From NCBI GenBank assembly GCA_905181725.1, contig CAJIYX010000085.1:1-40452 (forward strand): a DNA stretch of 40,452 bases, given 5' to 3'. Position 1 is the first letter of the stretch. The number at the start of each line of letters is the position of its first letter. The notes below the pieces were generated by a model, which saw nothing but the letters and a program-made list of their open reading frames with translations, ran no database searches and had not been told where the DNA came from. Positions 16,144 through 24,135 of the stretch are shown in pieces. Origin of the DNA: Alphaproteobacteria bacterium UBA830. Lineage in GTDB: Bacteria > Pseudomonadota > Alphaproteobacteria > MPNO01 > UBA830. A program made the position numbers and the translations under genes.

Positions 16144-16611
16144 ATGTCCGAGAAACTTGGGATAGGCGATTCCTTCCCCGATCTGACGATCAATCTCGTC
16201 GGCGGCGGAACGCTGGACCTGCCAGGTGGCCTTGATACGAAATACAAGGTTATCCTGTTCTACAGAGGTCATTGGTGACCTTTCTGTCGCCGGCAGTTAG
16301 TCGGCTTTGAAGAACAGAAGGCAGAATTAGAAAAGCTTGGTGTATCGGTCGTTGCAGCGAGCATCGATCCGGTAGACAAAGCGCAGGAAGTGGCCGACGA
16401 GGTCTCCTTCCCGGTTGGCATGGAAGTCAGCCGCGAAATCGCCGATGCGTTAGGATCCTGGTGGGAAGACCGCCGTAGCATTATTCAGCCGTCAGAATTT
16501 ATCCTCGGACCCGATAACAAGGTTATGGCGTCCAGCTATGCAGATGGCCCGCTCGGCCGGATACAGGCGGATGATGTTGTTAAGCTAATCACTTTTTACG
16601 AATCCCGATAA
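16144..16611 (+). CDS. Peroxiredoxin-like selenoprotein with U-x2-C active site (UGA = Sec at codon 45)
   Basis: After a strong AGGAGGA ribosome site, the frame from ATG 16144 meets one TGA (16276-16278) and then runs to TAA at 16611, giving 155 residues. Around the UGA it reads FYRGHW-U45-PFC48-RRQL, the AhpC/TSA-redoxin active-site segment that in Cys homologues reads RGxWCPYCRRQL. The thioredoxin-fold context continues with VSVVAASIDP and VSFPVGMEVS. Sec therefore replaces the peroxidatic/N-terminal redox Cys. A SECIS-like hairpin follows at 16289-16305. The gene uses rarer, AT-rich codons (TTA at 52, 62 and 103; AGA at 41), unlike its neighbours, which may indicate a separate origin. It lies 126 nt after the AhpD-like selenoprotein gene and before a strong terminator. 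A standard caller would see only a 73-residue fragment from 16390. Confidence 0.9.
16289..16305 (+). promoter_or_regulatory. Bacterial SECIS-like hairpin of the peroxiredoxin-like gene
   Basis: GCCGGC (16289-16294) pairs with GTCGGC (16300-16305), 6 bp with one G-U, closing the 5-nt loop AGTTA. The loop starts 16 nt after the UGA (16276-16278), with G at the second loop position followed by U. The geometry is the same as in the upstream gene: 6-bp stem and 5-nt loop with GU at positions 2-3. Confidence 0.75.
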
Positions 16612-16641
16612 GCAGCGATTTCGTATAATCCATGCTTACGA

Positions 16642-16676
16642 TGCCGGGCGCGGTCATGCGGCGCCCGGCATTTTTT
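16642..16676 (+). terminator. Rho-independent terminator after the selenoprotein pair
   Basis: TGCCGGGCGC (16642-16651) pairs perfectly with GCGCCCGGCA (16661-16670) around a 9-nt loop and is followed by six T (16671-16676). This is a strong intrinsic terminator 30 nt after the peroxiredoxin-like gene and marks the end of that transcript. Confidence 0.9.
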
Positions 16677-16904
16677 ATGGAACGATCCGGCAGAGGAAAC
16701 GCGCCATCAACGCGAAGAATATGATCTGGGGAGTCGTCATAGGAACCGGTTCCGTCGTGAAAGAAGACCATTCTAGAATAAGTGGCCGGATGAATGTAGC
16801 TGTAAAAGCGGGAGTGAATTAGGGTCTGTCCCAGCGTCGGATTGCGTCATCCGCCAAATAGCAGTAATGCCCTAACGACTGAAAAACGTGCGTGCACGAT
16901 CTAC
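16677..16904. other. Intergenic stretch without a recognised gene
   Basis: Between the terminator and the ribosome site of the class II aldolase gene I see no supported coding region. A 33-codon frame starts at ATG 16721 (MIWGVVIGTGSVVKED) and ends at TAG, but it has no ribosome site and no recognised family; its IGTGSVV stretch loosely recalls hexapeptide acyltransferases, which is too little to call. The stretch must hold the promoter for the aldolase gene. Confidence 0.4.
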
Positions 16905-16916
16905 AGGAGGACTGAC

Positions 16917-17630
16917 ATGACAACTGACACCGAGACGCTGCGCGATATCGTTATTGCCAACCGCATTCTCGCCCATGAAGAAGTCGTCGATGCCTATGGT
17001 CATATCAGCATCCGCGATCCCGCCAATCCGGAACAATACCTGCTGTCGCGCGCCCGCGCACCGGAGCTGATCGAAGCGGACGACATCGTGACATTTGCGC
17101 AAACCGGCGAAGGGATCGATATGGGCGACAAACGGCCCTATAGCGAGCGTATGATCCACGGCGCGATATTTGAGGCGCGGCCCGACGTGAACGTGGTCAT
17201 CCACAATCATTCATACGACGTCATCCCGTTTGCCGTCACCGATGTCGCTATGCGCCCCGTTACCCATACCTGCGCGCCCATCGGCGCCGATATTCCGGTC
17301 TGGGACATGCGCCATAAATTCGGTGAGACCAATCACCTGGTGGTAACGATGGAACAGGGACGCGACTTGGCGGCCACTTTGGGTGACCGACCAATCGCCC
17401 TGATGAAGCGTCATGGCTGTGTCGTGGCGGGCGCCACCGTGCAGGAAGCCGTGATGAAAGCGATATACCTGCAGATAAACGCCCGGCTGCAGCTGCAAGC
17501 AATGCAGATCGGTACCCCGGATTATCTGACGGATACCGAGATCGCGGCCTGCACCGAGATGCAGGAAGCGCCGATCAGCCTCGACCGCGCGTGGGAGGCA
17601 TGGTGCCGGCGCGCAGAAAAAGCTAGATAG
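16917..17630 (+). CDS. Class II aldolase/adducin-family protein
   Basis: This 237-residue protein has the zinc-dependent class II aldolase fold: the catalytic-Glu segment YSERMIHGAIF with Glu77, metal ligands His96 and His98 (IHNHSYD), and the third His at 166 (MKRHGCVVAG). The family includes L-fuculose-phosphate aldolase, ribulose-phosphate epimerase and decarboxylases acting on hydroxyaromatic or hydroxy-acid substrates. The start is ATG 16917, 6 nt after a perfect AGGAGG; the longer frame from 16842 would include this ribosome site. It is followed by the 4,5-dihydroxyphthalate-decarboxylase-like gene after 27 nt, so both may act in one decarboxylation route (inference). Confidence 0.9.
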   Translation: MTTDTETLRDIVIANRILAHEEVVDAYGHISIRDPANPEQYLLSRARAPELIEADDIVTFAQTGEGIDMGDKRPYSERMIHGAIFEARPDVNVVIHNHSYDVIPFAVTDVAMRPVTHTCAPIGADIPVWDMRHKFGETNHLVVTMEQGRDLAATLGDRPIALMKRHGCVVAGATVQEAVMKAIYLQINARLQLQAMQIGTPDYLTDTEIAACTEMQEAPISLDRAWEAWCRRAEKAR

Positions 17631-17657
17631 AGAAAACGCAACCAAAGGAAATTGAAT

Positions 17658-18701
17658 ATGTCGAGCATGGGTCCTGAATCCGTAAAACCCAGGCGGGGTG
17701 CAAGCAGCGGCGGGCTATCATTGAGCGTCGGCCTCACGCCGAACCTGCGCACACGGCCGATCCTGGACGGGATGTTCCATGCCGACGGGATCGATATGAC
17801 CTGTCTGGAACTTCATCCGTCGGAACTGTTCTGGCGCCAGCTCAAATTCGCGGAGTTCGATGTCGCCGAAATGTCGATGTCATCGATGCTGATGGCGATC
17901 GCCGGGGGCGACGACCGCTTTATCGGCCTGCCGATCTTTACCACGCATTATTTCTTCCAGAACTGGATTCTGGTCCGCAAGGATTCAGGGATCGAGAAGC
18001 CCGAAGATCTCGCCGGCCGCCGCATCGGCGTGCCGGAGTACCAGCAGACGGCGGCGCTGTGGTCGCGCGGCGTGCTGGAGCACGAATTCGGCGTCGCGCC
18101 GAAGGATATGGAATTCTGGATGGAACGGACGCCGGATATCAGCCATGGCGGGTCCACCGGGTTCACGGCGCCCGAAGGTGTCACCGTCAACCGCATCCCG
18201 GCGGAAACCAATATGGGCGAGATGCTGCTGGCGGGCGAGCTGGATGCCACATTGCTGTATCTGCCGGGCGGAAACCTGGTCGACCGCAGCACGGCCGATC
18301 TGTTTAATCATCCTAATTTCGGCCCGCTGTTCCCGGATCCGCATGCCGAAGGCAAACGCTATTACGCCAAAACCGGCATGTACCCGATGAACCACGGCAT
18401 GGTCATCAAGCGCGAACTTGCCGAAAAGCACCCCTGGGCCGTCCTCAATATCTTCAAGGCGTTCGAGGATGCCGCGAACTTTGGCGATCAGCAGCGCAAG
18501 GCGATGATGATCAACCACATTGAAACCGGCCTGCTTCCGCCTGAAGCCGAAGCCGCGATTGCGACACCGCTGATCAAGCACGGCGTCGTCGCCAACCGCA
18601 AAGAGCTGGAGGCGATTGCGCTTTATTCGTTCGAGCAAGGCCTAACGCCACGGCAACTCAAGCTCGAAGAAATGTTCGCAGCCAGCACGCTGGACAAATA
18701 A
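17658..18701 (+). CDS. 4,5-dihydroxyphthalate decarboxylase-like / NMT1-like substrate-binding-fold protein
   Basis: This 347-residue protein has the periplasmic-binding-protein-like fold of the family containing phthalate-pathway 4,5-dihydroxyphthalate decarboxylase. Conserved stretches are VGLTPNLRTRPILDG, SELFWRQLKFAEFDVAEMSM, FFQNWILVRKDSGI and the PEDLAGRRIGVPEYQQTAA segment. No signal peptide is seen, which favours a cytosolic enzyme over a transport receptor. The start is ATG 17658 behind AAAGGAA; a TTG two codons upstream is less likely. It follows the class II aldolase on the same strand and is convergent with the PanE-like gene. The family has many uncharacterised members, so the substrate is open. 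Confidence 0.82.
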   Translation: MSSMGPESVKPRRGASSGGLSLSVGLTPNLRTRPILDGMFHADGIDMTCLELHPSELFWRQLKFAEFDVAEMSMSSMLMAIAGGDDRFIGLPIFTTHYFFQNWILVRKDSGIEKPEDLAGRRIGVPEYQQTAALWSRGVLEHEFGVAPKDMEFWMERTPDISHGGSTGFTAPEGVTVNRIPAETNMGEMLLAGELDATLLYLPGGNLVDRSTADLFNHPNFGPLFPDPHAEGKRYYAKTGMYPMNHGMVIKRELAEKHPWAVLNIFKAFEDAANFGDQQRKAMMINHIETGLLPPEAEAAIATPLIKHGVVANRKELEAIALYSFEQGLTPRQLKLEEMFAASTLDK

Positions 18702-18711
18702 AAGAACATCT

Positions 18712-18743
18712 GCGGGACGGGGCCTAGTACAGACCCATCCCGC
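18712..18743. terminator. Possible bidirectional hairpin between convergent genes
   Basis: GCGGGACGGG (18712-18721) pairs with CCCATCCCGC (18734-18743), 10 positions with one mismatch, between the convergent 17658 and 18724 genes. The right arm lies inside the 3' end of the PanE-like gene and there is no clear T run on the plus side, so terminator function is uncertain. Confidence 0.35.
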
Positions 18744-19698
18744 GGGCTTTCTGTTCCACGAGCGTCAGCACCAATTCCGATACCGGCATGGGCGTTCCGG
18801 TTGCCCGGCCGATTTCCACCACCGCGCCAACGATAGCGTCGATTTCCGGCGGGCGGGATTTATCGAAATCCTGCAGCATCGACGTTCTGAAGTTGCCGAG
18901 CGACGCGCCCATCATTGTGCGTTCATCCGCCGTCATACCGGGCTCCAAGCCGATGCGCCGCCCCGCCTCGGCCGCCTCTTCAAATAGATCGGCGCAGAGT
19001 TTGCGTAGTCCCGGATCCGCCCCGATCTCACCGTTGGTCGCACCGGTCAAAGATGATATCGGGGCAAAATTGAAATTGCCCAGCAGTTTGAGCCAGATTT
19101 CTTGGCGCAAACTATCCGTGACTGTCGCGGACAGGTTCGTTCCGGCGAATGCCGCCGCGAATTCGGTCAGACGGTCGGTCATACCGCCTACTACTTCACC
19201 CAGGATCAGCCGGTTACCGGCTATATGCCGGATAACGCCCGGTTCAGGCACCATCGAGCCCATATGAACCACACAGCCCATGACACGCTCTGTGGCGATC
19301 GCCGCGGAGAGCGCACCGCCAGGATCGAGCTTCGGGAAAGATATGTCCGGGCCATTTTGCGGAAAACCGTCGAAGAACCACCACGGGATACCGTTCATAG
19401 CCGGAACGACCGCGGTCTCCGGTCCGAGCAAGGGCGCGATGCCCGCTGCAACCGAAGGCATGGCGGGCGCCTTTACGGCGACGATGATAATATCCTGCGG
19501 ACCGAAATCGGTCGGATTGTCGCTCGCTTGCGCATTAACCATAATTACCTGGCCTCCGGTTTCCACCCGGCAGCCATTGGCCCGCAATGCTTCCAGATGT
19601 GCGCCTCGGGCAATCAGGCTTACGTCATGCCCCGCCTTAGCAAGGACACCACCCATAACCCCGCCAATCGAGCCAGCGCCAAAAATACATATTTTCAT
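18724..19698 (-). CDS. 2-dehydropantoate 2-reductase-like (ApbA/PanE family) protein
   Basis: This 324-residue protein starts MKICIFGAGSIGGVMGGVLA, a dinucleotide-binding GxGxxG. The family's lysine-bearing active-site helix is in the segment WLKLLGNFNFAPISSLTGAT, and a C-terminal PanE helical domain follows (SMLQDFDKSRPPEIDAI). True PanE reduces ketopantoate with NADPH, but the family has many catabolic members acting on other 2-oxoacids. Its ATG overlaps the stop of the RdhA-like gene (ATGA), so it is the third gene of the minus-strand operon 22327-18724. That context suggests a role with the RdhA-like protein rather than pantothenate synthesis. Confidence 0.85.
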   Translation of the reverse strand: MKICIFGAGSIGGVMGGVLAKAGHDVSLIARGAHLEALRANGCRVETGGQVIMVNAQASDNPTDFGPQDIIIVAVKAPAMPSVAAGIAPLLGPETAVVPAMNGIPWWFFDGFPQNGPDISFPKLDPGGALSAAIATERVMGCVVHMGSMVPEPGVIRHIAGNRLILGEVVGGMTDRLTEFAAAFAGTNLSATVTDSLRQEIWLKLLGNFNFAPISSLTGATNGEIGADPGLRKLCADLFEEAAEAGRRIGLEPGMTADERTMMGASLGNFRTSMLQDFDKSRPPEIDAIVGAVVEIGRATGTPMPVSELVLTLVEQKARGMGLY

Positions 19699-21893
19699 TT
19701 TTCGTCGGCGTAAGGACTTACTGTCCGTTCCCTGATCTCGCCATCGCCGACCGCCGGCGTGGGGACGTAATGGGCAGGCGTCGCACCGCCAGCTGCCACG
19801 CGGGCGCGCGCTTCATCCGGCGTCTCGAGCACCGCCTTGGCGGCCAGAGCTTCCTTACGCTTCACCGGGAACCTGCCCGGCTGATCGGGTGCCGGCATCA
19901 TGTTGGCATGGTAATAGGCAACCTTCTGGCCTTCGATATCGACCGGCTTGCCGGGTTCGATATCGCGCTCATTCGTTGCTTTGGCATCGGTCGTCACCCC
20001 GTCGATGATCTCGTGATCGAACCACCATTTCTTGAGCGGGTTGCGCATGCCGTTGCCGAGCTTGTCATCCATCCAGGCGGCGATCGGCACCATCAGGGGT
20101 TTGAGGAACATGGCATTTACGCCGAGCCAGCTTGCCGCCCGGGTTACCAGCGCACCGTCGAGATCGATGACCTTGTTCAGCGGGCAGGTCTTCATGCAAC
20201 GCCCGCAGGCCGAGCCCTTGGAATTCGTCAGGCGGTAACGGGTGCAGCGTTCAACATCGGGTTTCCAGATCTCGTAGCCGTTGAACATCACCTTGTCGCC
20301 ATGCGGGATCGCATCGCACGGGCATTCGCGGTCGCATTTGTGGCAGGAACTGCAGAATTTCTGCAGGCCGAAATCGATTGGCTTGTCGATCTCGAGCGGC
20401 ATGTCGGTGGTCAGAACCACCGACTTGAACCGTGGCCCGACAAACGGATTGAGCACCAGTTCGCCAATACGGCTCATCTCGCCCAGACCCGCCCACAGGG
20501 TGAGCGGGATATGCAGCACATCGCTCGCCGCGTTGGTCTGAGACCGCGCCGGAAAGCCGTAACCGCGCAGCATCTCACCCATGATCCCGGCTATTTCCGC
20601 GCCGCGCAAATAGCCGCGCATGGACTGCACGCCGGACATCCAGTCATCACCGCTGGCACCTTCCATAGTCTCGTAGCCCTGATCGACCAGCATCACGATG
20701 GCGTATTTGTGATACATCTTGATCGGCGTGCCGTCTTCCTTGTGTGAATTCCACGCGTAGCGCGGAATCTCGCAAATACCCGTGAGGTCAGAGCCCAGAA
20801 AATAGGACAGTGCCTTGATGGCTTTAGCATTTGCCGCGGGATCGCTGTAATCGCTCTGGTCCGCGGCTTCGGCGACGTCGCCACCTTGATGCGGCACCAT
20901 GGAGCGGATAACTTTGAGCAGGCTCATCCCCAGCGGATGCTTGAACGAGAACCGCGCCCGTTCGCGCTGGGATTTCTCACCGAGATCACCCTGAAGAGAG
21001 CGTTCGAAAAACGCGGCGCGTTTCGGCACACGCGGCACTTCGTCATCCAGGATCAGCGTTGTCGGCCGGTCGATCCGTTTGACCTGCTCCATCGGATAAC
21101 GACTGTCATGGGATTTCCGATGCGCCCGGCGGTTGCGTTCGCGACCCGATGTCGCCCCGCTAATGCCTTTCCAATATGCCTTGTCGCGCGCATTCGCCGC
21201 CGATGCGGCAAGCGGCGTATCGCAGGCTAGATTATAACTGGTCGACACGATCACCACCGTGAAGCCACCTTCGATAAACGGGTTTGCGAGGCTATCTTCG
21301 GTGCGGACACACAGACCGGCCATCACCGCCAGCCGGTCGCTGTCGAGTAACTCTTCGCCCGCAATATGAATACGGGTACCAAACCCCATCTGGCGGATAT
21401 GACCCGAAACACAGGCCGCGATTTCTAGTGCGCGCATCTCGTAGGACGATTCAACCGCCCCCTCGACCCAGCCCCGCGCCAGATTGCCTTTGTCGGGCAG
21501 ACGCGGGTGTTCGCACAGCATCACAACGGCATGGGTATGCCCGTCGACAGGATCGACGCCCGCGAGCCAGGCATTATCGGCGATACGGCAGATACCGACC
21601 TGGCTTGCATCCATGAAATACGCGCAGCCCTTCACATCAACCGACCGGCGTTCGAGGTCAGCCGGTACCGGCGCCTCTTTTTCTACCGCCTCACCTTCGA
21701 CAAAACGGGTGAAGAGATCACGGTATTTGACCGCAGCCTTACCAAGCTCACCTTTTGCGGACGCTGCCGCTTTCGGCGCGATTCTGGGCCGAGCGCTCTC
21801 GGCGGTGAAAGCGGCTTCATCCCGATCCAGACCCTCCAGAGGAAAAGTACCGAAATGAAACGGACGGTTCCTGGAATCAGGATAGAACAGCAT
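19695..21893 (-). CDS. Reductive dehalogenase-like corrinoid/Fe-S protein with duplicated domain
   Basis: This 732-residue protein has the RdhA iron-sulfur signature: C514-x2-C517-x2-C520-x3-C524-P, and C550-x12-C563-x2-C566-x3-C570-P. The region before it resembles the RdhA corrinoid/vitamin-B12-binding domain and appears twice: about residues 86-230 (YFMDASQVGICRIADNAW) and 358-500 (YFLGSDLTGICEIPRYAW). No Tat signal or membrane segment is seen, unlike respiratory RdhA proteins, and no RdhB-type anchor gene is next to it. It also lacks the fused reductase domain of the aerobic catabolic RdhAs such as BhbA. The start ATG 21893 has GGAGA upstream. Activity on organohalides, or use in another B12-dependent reduction such as epoxyqueuosine-like chemistry, cannot be decided. 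Confidence 0.82.
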   Translation of the reverse strand: MLFYPDSRNRPFHFGTFPLEGLDRDEAAFTAESARPRIAPKAAASAKGELGKAAVKYRDLFTRFVEGEAVEKEAPVPADLERRSVDVKGCAYFMDASQVGICRIADNAWLAGVDPVDGHTHAVVMLCEHPRLPDKGNLARGWVEGAVESSYEMRALEIAACVSGHIRQMGFGTRIHIAGEELLDSDRLAVMAGLCVRTEDSLANPFIEGGFTVVIVSTSYNLACDTPLAASAANARDKAYWKGISGATSGRERNRRAHRKSHDSRYPMEQVKRIDRPTTLILDDEVPRVPKRAAFFERSLQGDLGEKSQRERARFSFKHPLGMSLLKVIRSMVPHQGGDVAEAADQSDYSDPAANAKAIKALSYFLGSDLTGICEIPRYAWNSHKEDGTPIKMYHKYAIVMLVDQGYETMEGASGDDWMSGVQSMRGYLRGAEIAGIMGEMLRGYGFPARSQTNAASDVLHIPLTLWAGLGEMSRIGELVLNPFVGPRFKSVVLTTDMPLEIDKPIDFGLQKFCSSCHKCDRECPCDAIPHGDKVMFNGYEIWKPDVERCTRYRLTNSKGSACGRCMKTCPLNKVIDLDGALVTRAASWLGVNAMFLKPLMVPIAAWMDDKLGNGMRNPLKKWWFDHEIIDGVTTDAKATNERDIEPGKPVDIEGQKVAYYHANMMPAPDQPGRFPVKRKEALAAKAVLETPDEARARVAAGGATPAHYVPTPAVGDGEIRERTVSPYADEK

Positions 21894-21916
21894 GGGTGCA
21901 GTCTCCGTTTAGGCGG

Positions 21917-22327
21917 TTACTCAGCGGCCTGATCGGCGCCGGCGCGGCGATCGAGCCAGTCTTGCGTATTATTATTTTTCCAGGTCAGGACAGGGTGAAT
22001 GTCCTCAATTTCCATCGAAATATTCAGCACCCGTGTCTCAGCCAACGGCGCAAGATGGTCGCAGATCACCGCATGGATTCTATCACCCGCGGCTTTGAGC
22101 CTGGCTTCTTCGCGGCCATGGCCGACGCGCAGGATTGTATGGACAAAGGCGTTGTCCGGATAGCCGTCGGAAATGTGATAGCCGGGCCGCGCCTCGCCCC
22201 GCACGCGGATACCGCTGCGTGCAAAAACGCCGGTTTCAACGCCCATATCGCACAGTTTGGGGAACAGAATATCGGTGCTGATCTCGTCTTCGACGTTGGT
22301 CGAATATTCGACGACCATGTGCGGCAT
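21917..22327 (-). CDS. 5-carboxymethyl-2-hydroxymuconate isomerase-like tautomerase
   Basis: This 136-residue protein begins MPHMVVEYSTN, the start typical of the CHMI (HpaF) branch of the tautomerase superfamily, where Pro after the initiator Met is the general base. The body (ARPGYHISDGYPDNAFVHTI, VGHGREEARLKAAGD) matches the family's usual layout. In homoprotocatechuate degradation CHMI isomerises the ring-cleavage product before hydration. It has a strong AGGAGG ribosome site, leads the minus-strand operon with the RdhA-like and PanE-like genes, and is divergent from an FAH-family gene, a typical functional partner of CHMI. Confidence 0.87.
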   Translation of the reverse strand: MPHMVVEYSTNVEDEISTDILFPKLCDMGVETGVFARSGIRVRGEARPGYHISDGYPDNAFVHTILRVGHGREEARLKAAGDRIHAVICDHLAPLAETRVLNISMEIEDIHPVLTWKNNNTQDWLDRRAGADQAAE

Positions 22328-22430
22328 CGTTTCCTCCTGCAGGCTTTGCGCCCGACGTCTCCACCGTTATTGTGGCAGATGATGCCAAATCAACGGGCAA
22401 ACCTCCAGATTTAGTTGGGGAGACAACAAT

Positions 22431-23291
22431 ATGAATATAGTATCATTCGAGACTGATGGAAACACTTCTTTCGGCATCGAAAAAGACGGTGCCATTATCG
22501 ATCTCGCCGGCCGGATCGACGGGGCGACCGTGGCCGAAGACCTGCTGATCCCAGAACTTCAGGCGAAGGCCGCCGCCATTGCCGCAACCGCCGACGGCGA
22601 TGTCGCGACAACAGATGTAACGCTGCAGATTCCGGTCACAAATCCGGAAAAAATTCTCTGCATCGGCATCAACTACGCCAACCGCAACGAGGAATACGGC
22701 GATCTGACACCGATGCAGGAATATCCGAGCATGTTCTTCCGCGTGCCGGGATCGTTCGTCGGCCATAACGTGTCTATTATGCGCCCACCGGAATCCGAAC
22801 AGCTGGATTACGAAGGAGAGATCGCCATCGTCATCGGCGAAGCGGGCCGCCGTATTCCGCGGGAAACCGCAGAGAGCCACATCGCGGCGCTGACCTGCTT
22901 GAACGAAGGGACCATTCGCGACTGGTTGCGCCACGGCAAACACAATGTCACCCAGGGCAAGAACTTCGACCGGTCGGGATCCATCGGGCCATGGATGGTG
23001 ACCGCGGATGAATTCACCGGCTATGGCGACATGGCGATCGAGACCCGCGTTAACGGCGATGTCCGTCAGACAGACACCACCGCAAGCCTGATATTCGATT
23101 TCGCCTACCTGGTGAGCTACGTCTCAACAATCATGACGCTGAAGCGAGGCGACATCATTTCCACCGGCACGCCCATCGGCGCCGGTGCGCGGTTCGATCC
23201 GCCTATCTGGCTCAAACCCGGCGACGTGCTGGAGGTCGAAGCCGCAGGCATCGGTGTGCTGCGCAACGAAATCGTCGACGAAATTGTCTAG
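22431..23291 (+). CDS. Fumarylacetoacetate hydrolase-family protein
   Basis: This 286-residue FAH-fold enzyme has the conserved entry ILCIGINYANRNEEYG, a metal-binding segment DYEGEIAIVIG with the ExE pair, an active-site GKNFDRSGSIGPWMV stretch and the C-terminal GDIISTGTPIGAGARFDPP. FAH-family members hydrolyse C-C bonds or hydrate/decarboxylate ring-fission products with a divalent metal. It is divergent from the CHMI-like gene across a 103-bp gap, probably with a shared promoter region, and convergent with the LigB gene. Product identity (acylpyruvase, OPET decarboxylase or other) cannot be settled. Confidence 0.92.
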   Translation: MNIVSFETDGNTSFGIEKDGAIIDLAGRIDGATVAEDLLIPELQAKAAAIAATADGDVATTDVTLQIPVTNPEKILCIGINYANRNEEYGDLTPMQEYPSMFFRVPGSFVGHNVSIMRPPESEQLDYEGEIAIVIGEAGRRIPRETAESHIAALTCLNEGTIRDWLRHGKHNVTQGKNFDRSGSIGPWMVTADEFTGYGDMAIETRVNGDVRQTDTTASLIFDFAYLVSYVSTIMTLKRGDIISTGTPIGAGARFDPPIWLKPGDVLEVEAAGIGVLRNEIVDEIV

Positions 23292-23311
23292 AAACTGTCT
23301 GGAAAAAATCG

Positions 23312-24133
23312 TCAGACGACATTCATCATCGCGACCGTACAGCCGACCGCGAAGATCGGGATAGGCGCGTAGAACCAGACCTCTCCGGTGGCGCCTTCGG
23401 TCGCACCGGCAACGGTAATAAAAGTGCGGATTTCGAACCCGCCCTGCCCGGCCTCACGATAGATTTCTTCATCGGTATAGGACAGTAATTCACGGCGCCG
23501 GTTATTGACGAACCGGTCGAGAAAATTCCTGTCCCATTCCTCGTTGATCTTTCCGGAATCGGGCGTTGCCGGCCAGTGCGAAATACCACCCGTGCCGACG
23601 ATGGCGATTTTTTCCGGCGCCGCATCGCACGCCACGCGCAGTGCTTTGCCAAATTTCCAGGCACGGTGCAGCGGTGTCAGCGGCGGGCCCTGACAGTTTA
23701 TGTTCACCGGGATGACCGGCATGTCGTAGCGCGGGGTCAGAAAATGCAGTGGCACCATGATGCCGTGATCGAACTGCCATTCCTCGGCATAGGCGACGTC
23801 AATCTCATTCATGACATTGGTGATCAGGCGCTTCGACAGGTCAGGTGATCCCAGAATATCGGTGCGTTTGATGCCGAGCCAGGCATCATCCTCTATCGGC
23901 CCGGTATAGGTCTCGCCCATCCCGATACAAAAGGCGGGCATGTTGTTCATGAAGAAATTGGCGAAATGCTCGGCGCCGATTACGACCAGCGCCTCGGCGC
24001 CCGAATCCTCAATCGCCTGGCGCATCCGCTCAAAGCCCTTGCACAGGCCGTCGCGCAGGACGGGATCGCCACGTTCGGCCCGGCCCGTGATACCCGGTGC
24101 GTGGCTGCAAACACCTGCGAATACCATTGGCAT
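23312..24133 (-). CDS. Extradiol ring-cleavage dioxygenase, LigB-type catalytic subunit
   Basis: This 273-residue class III (LigB-type) extradiol dioxygenase opens catechol-type rings with Fe(II). Visible residues are His11 (VCSHAPG), His56 (GAEHFANFF), the catalytic His123 (QFDHGIMVPLHFL) and a downstream Glu in EIRTFITVAG that can complete the His-His-Glu iron site. The start is ATG 24133 behind AGGAG; the extension to 24223 lies inside ligA and is rejected. It follows the LigA-type gene by 2 nt and forms with it a LigAB-like enzyme. The genome context (CHMI, FAH, UbiD) supports aromatic meta-cleavage. The substrate could be protocatechuate, gallate or another catechol. Confidence 0.92.
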   Translation of the reverse strand: MPMVFAGVCSHAPGITGRAERGDPVLRDGLCKGFERMRQAIEDSGAEALVVIGAEHFANFFMNNMPAFCIGMGETYTGPIEDDAWLGIKRTDILGSPDLSKRLITNVMNEIDVAYAEEWQFDHGIMVPLHFLTPRYDMPVIPVNINCQGPPLTPLHRAWKFGKALRVACDAAPEKIAIVGTGGISHWPATPDSGKINEEWDRNFLDRFVNNRRRELLSYTDEEIYREAGQGGFEIRTFITVAGATEGATGEVWFYAPIPIFAVGCTVAMMNVV

Positions 24134-24135
24134 AA

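Noticed and set aside
16721..16822. Short 33-codon frame after the terminator
   Set aside because: No ribosome site, no recognisable family and only a weak glycine-rich motif.
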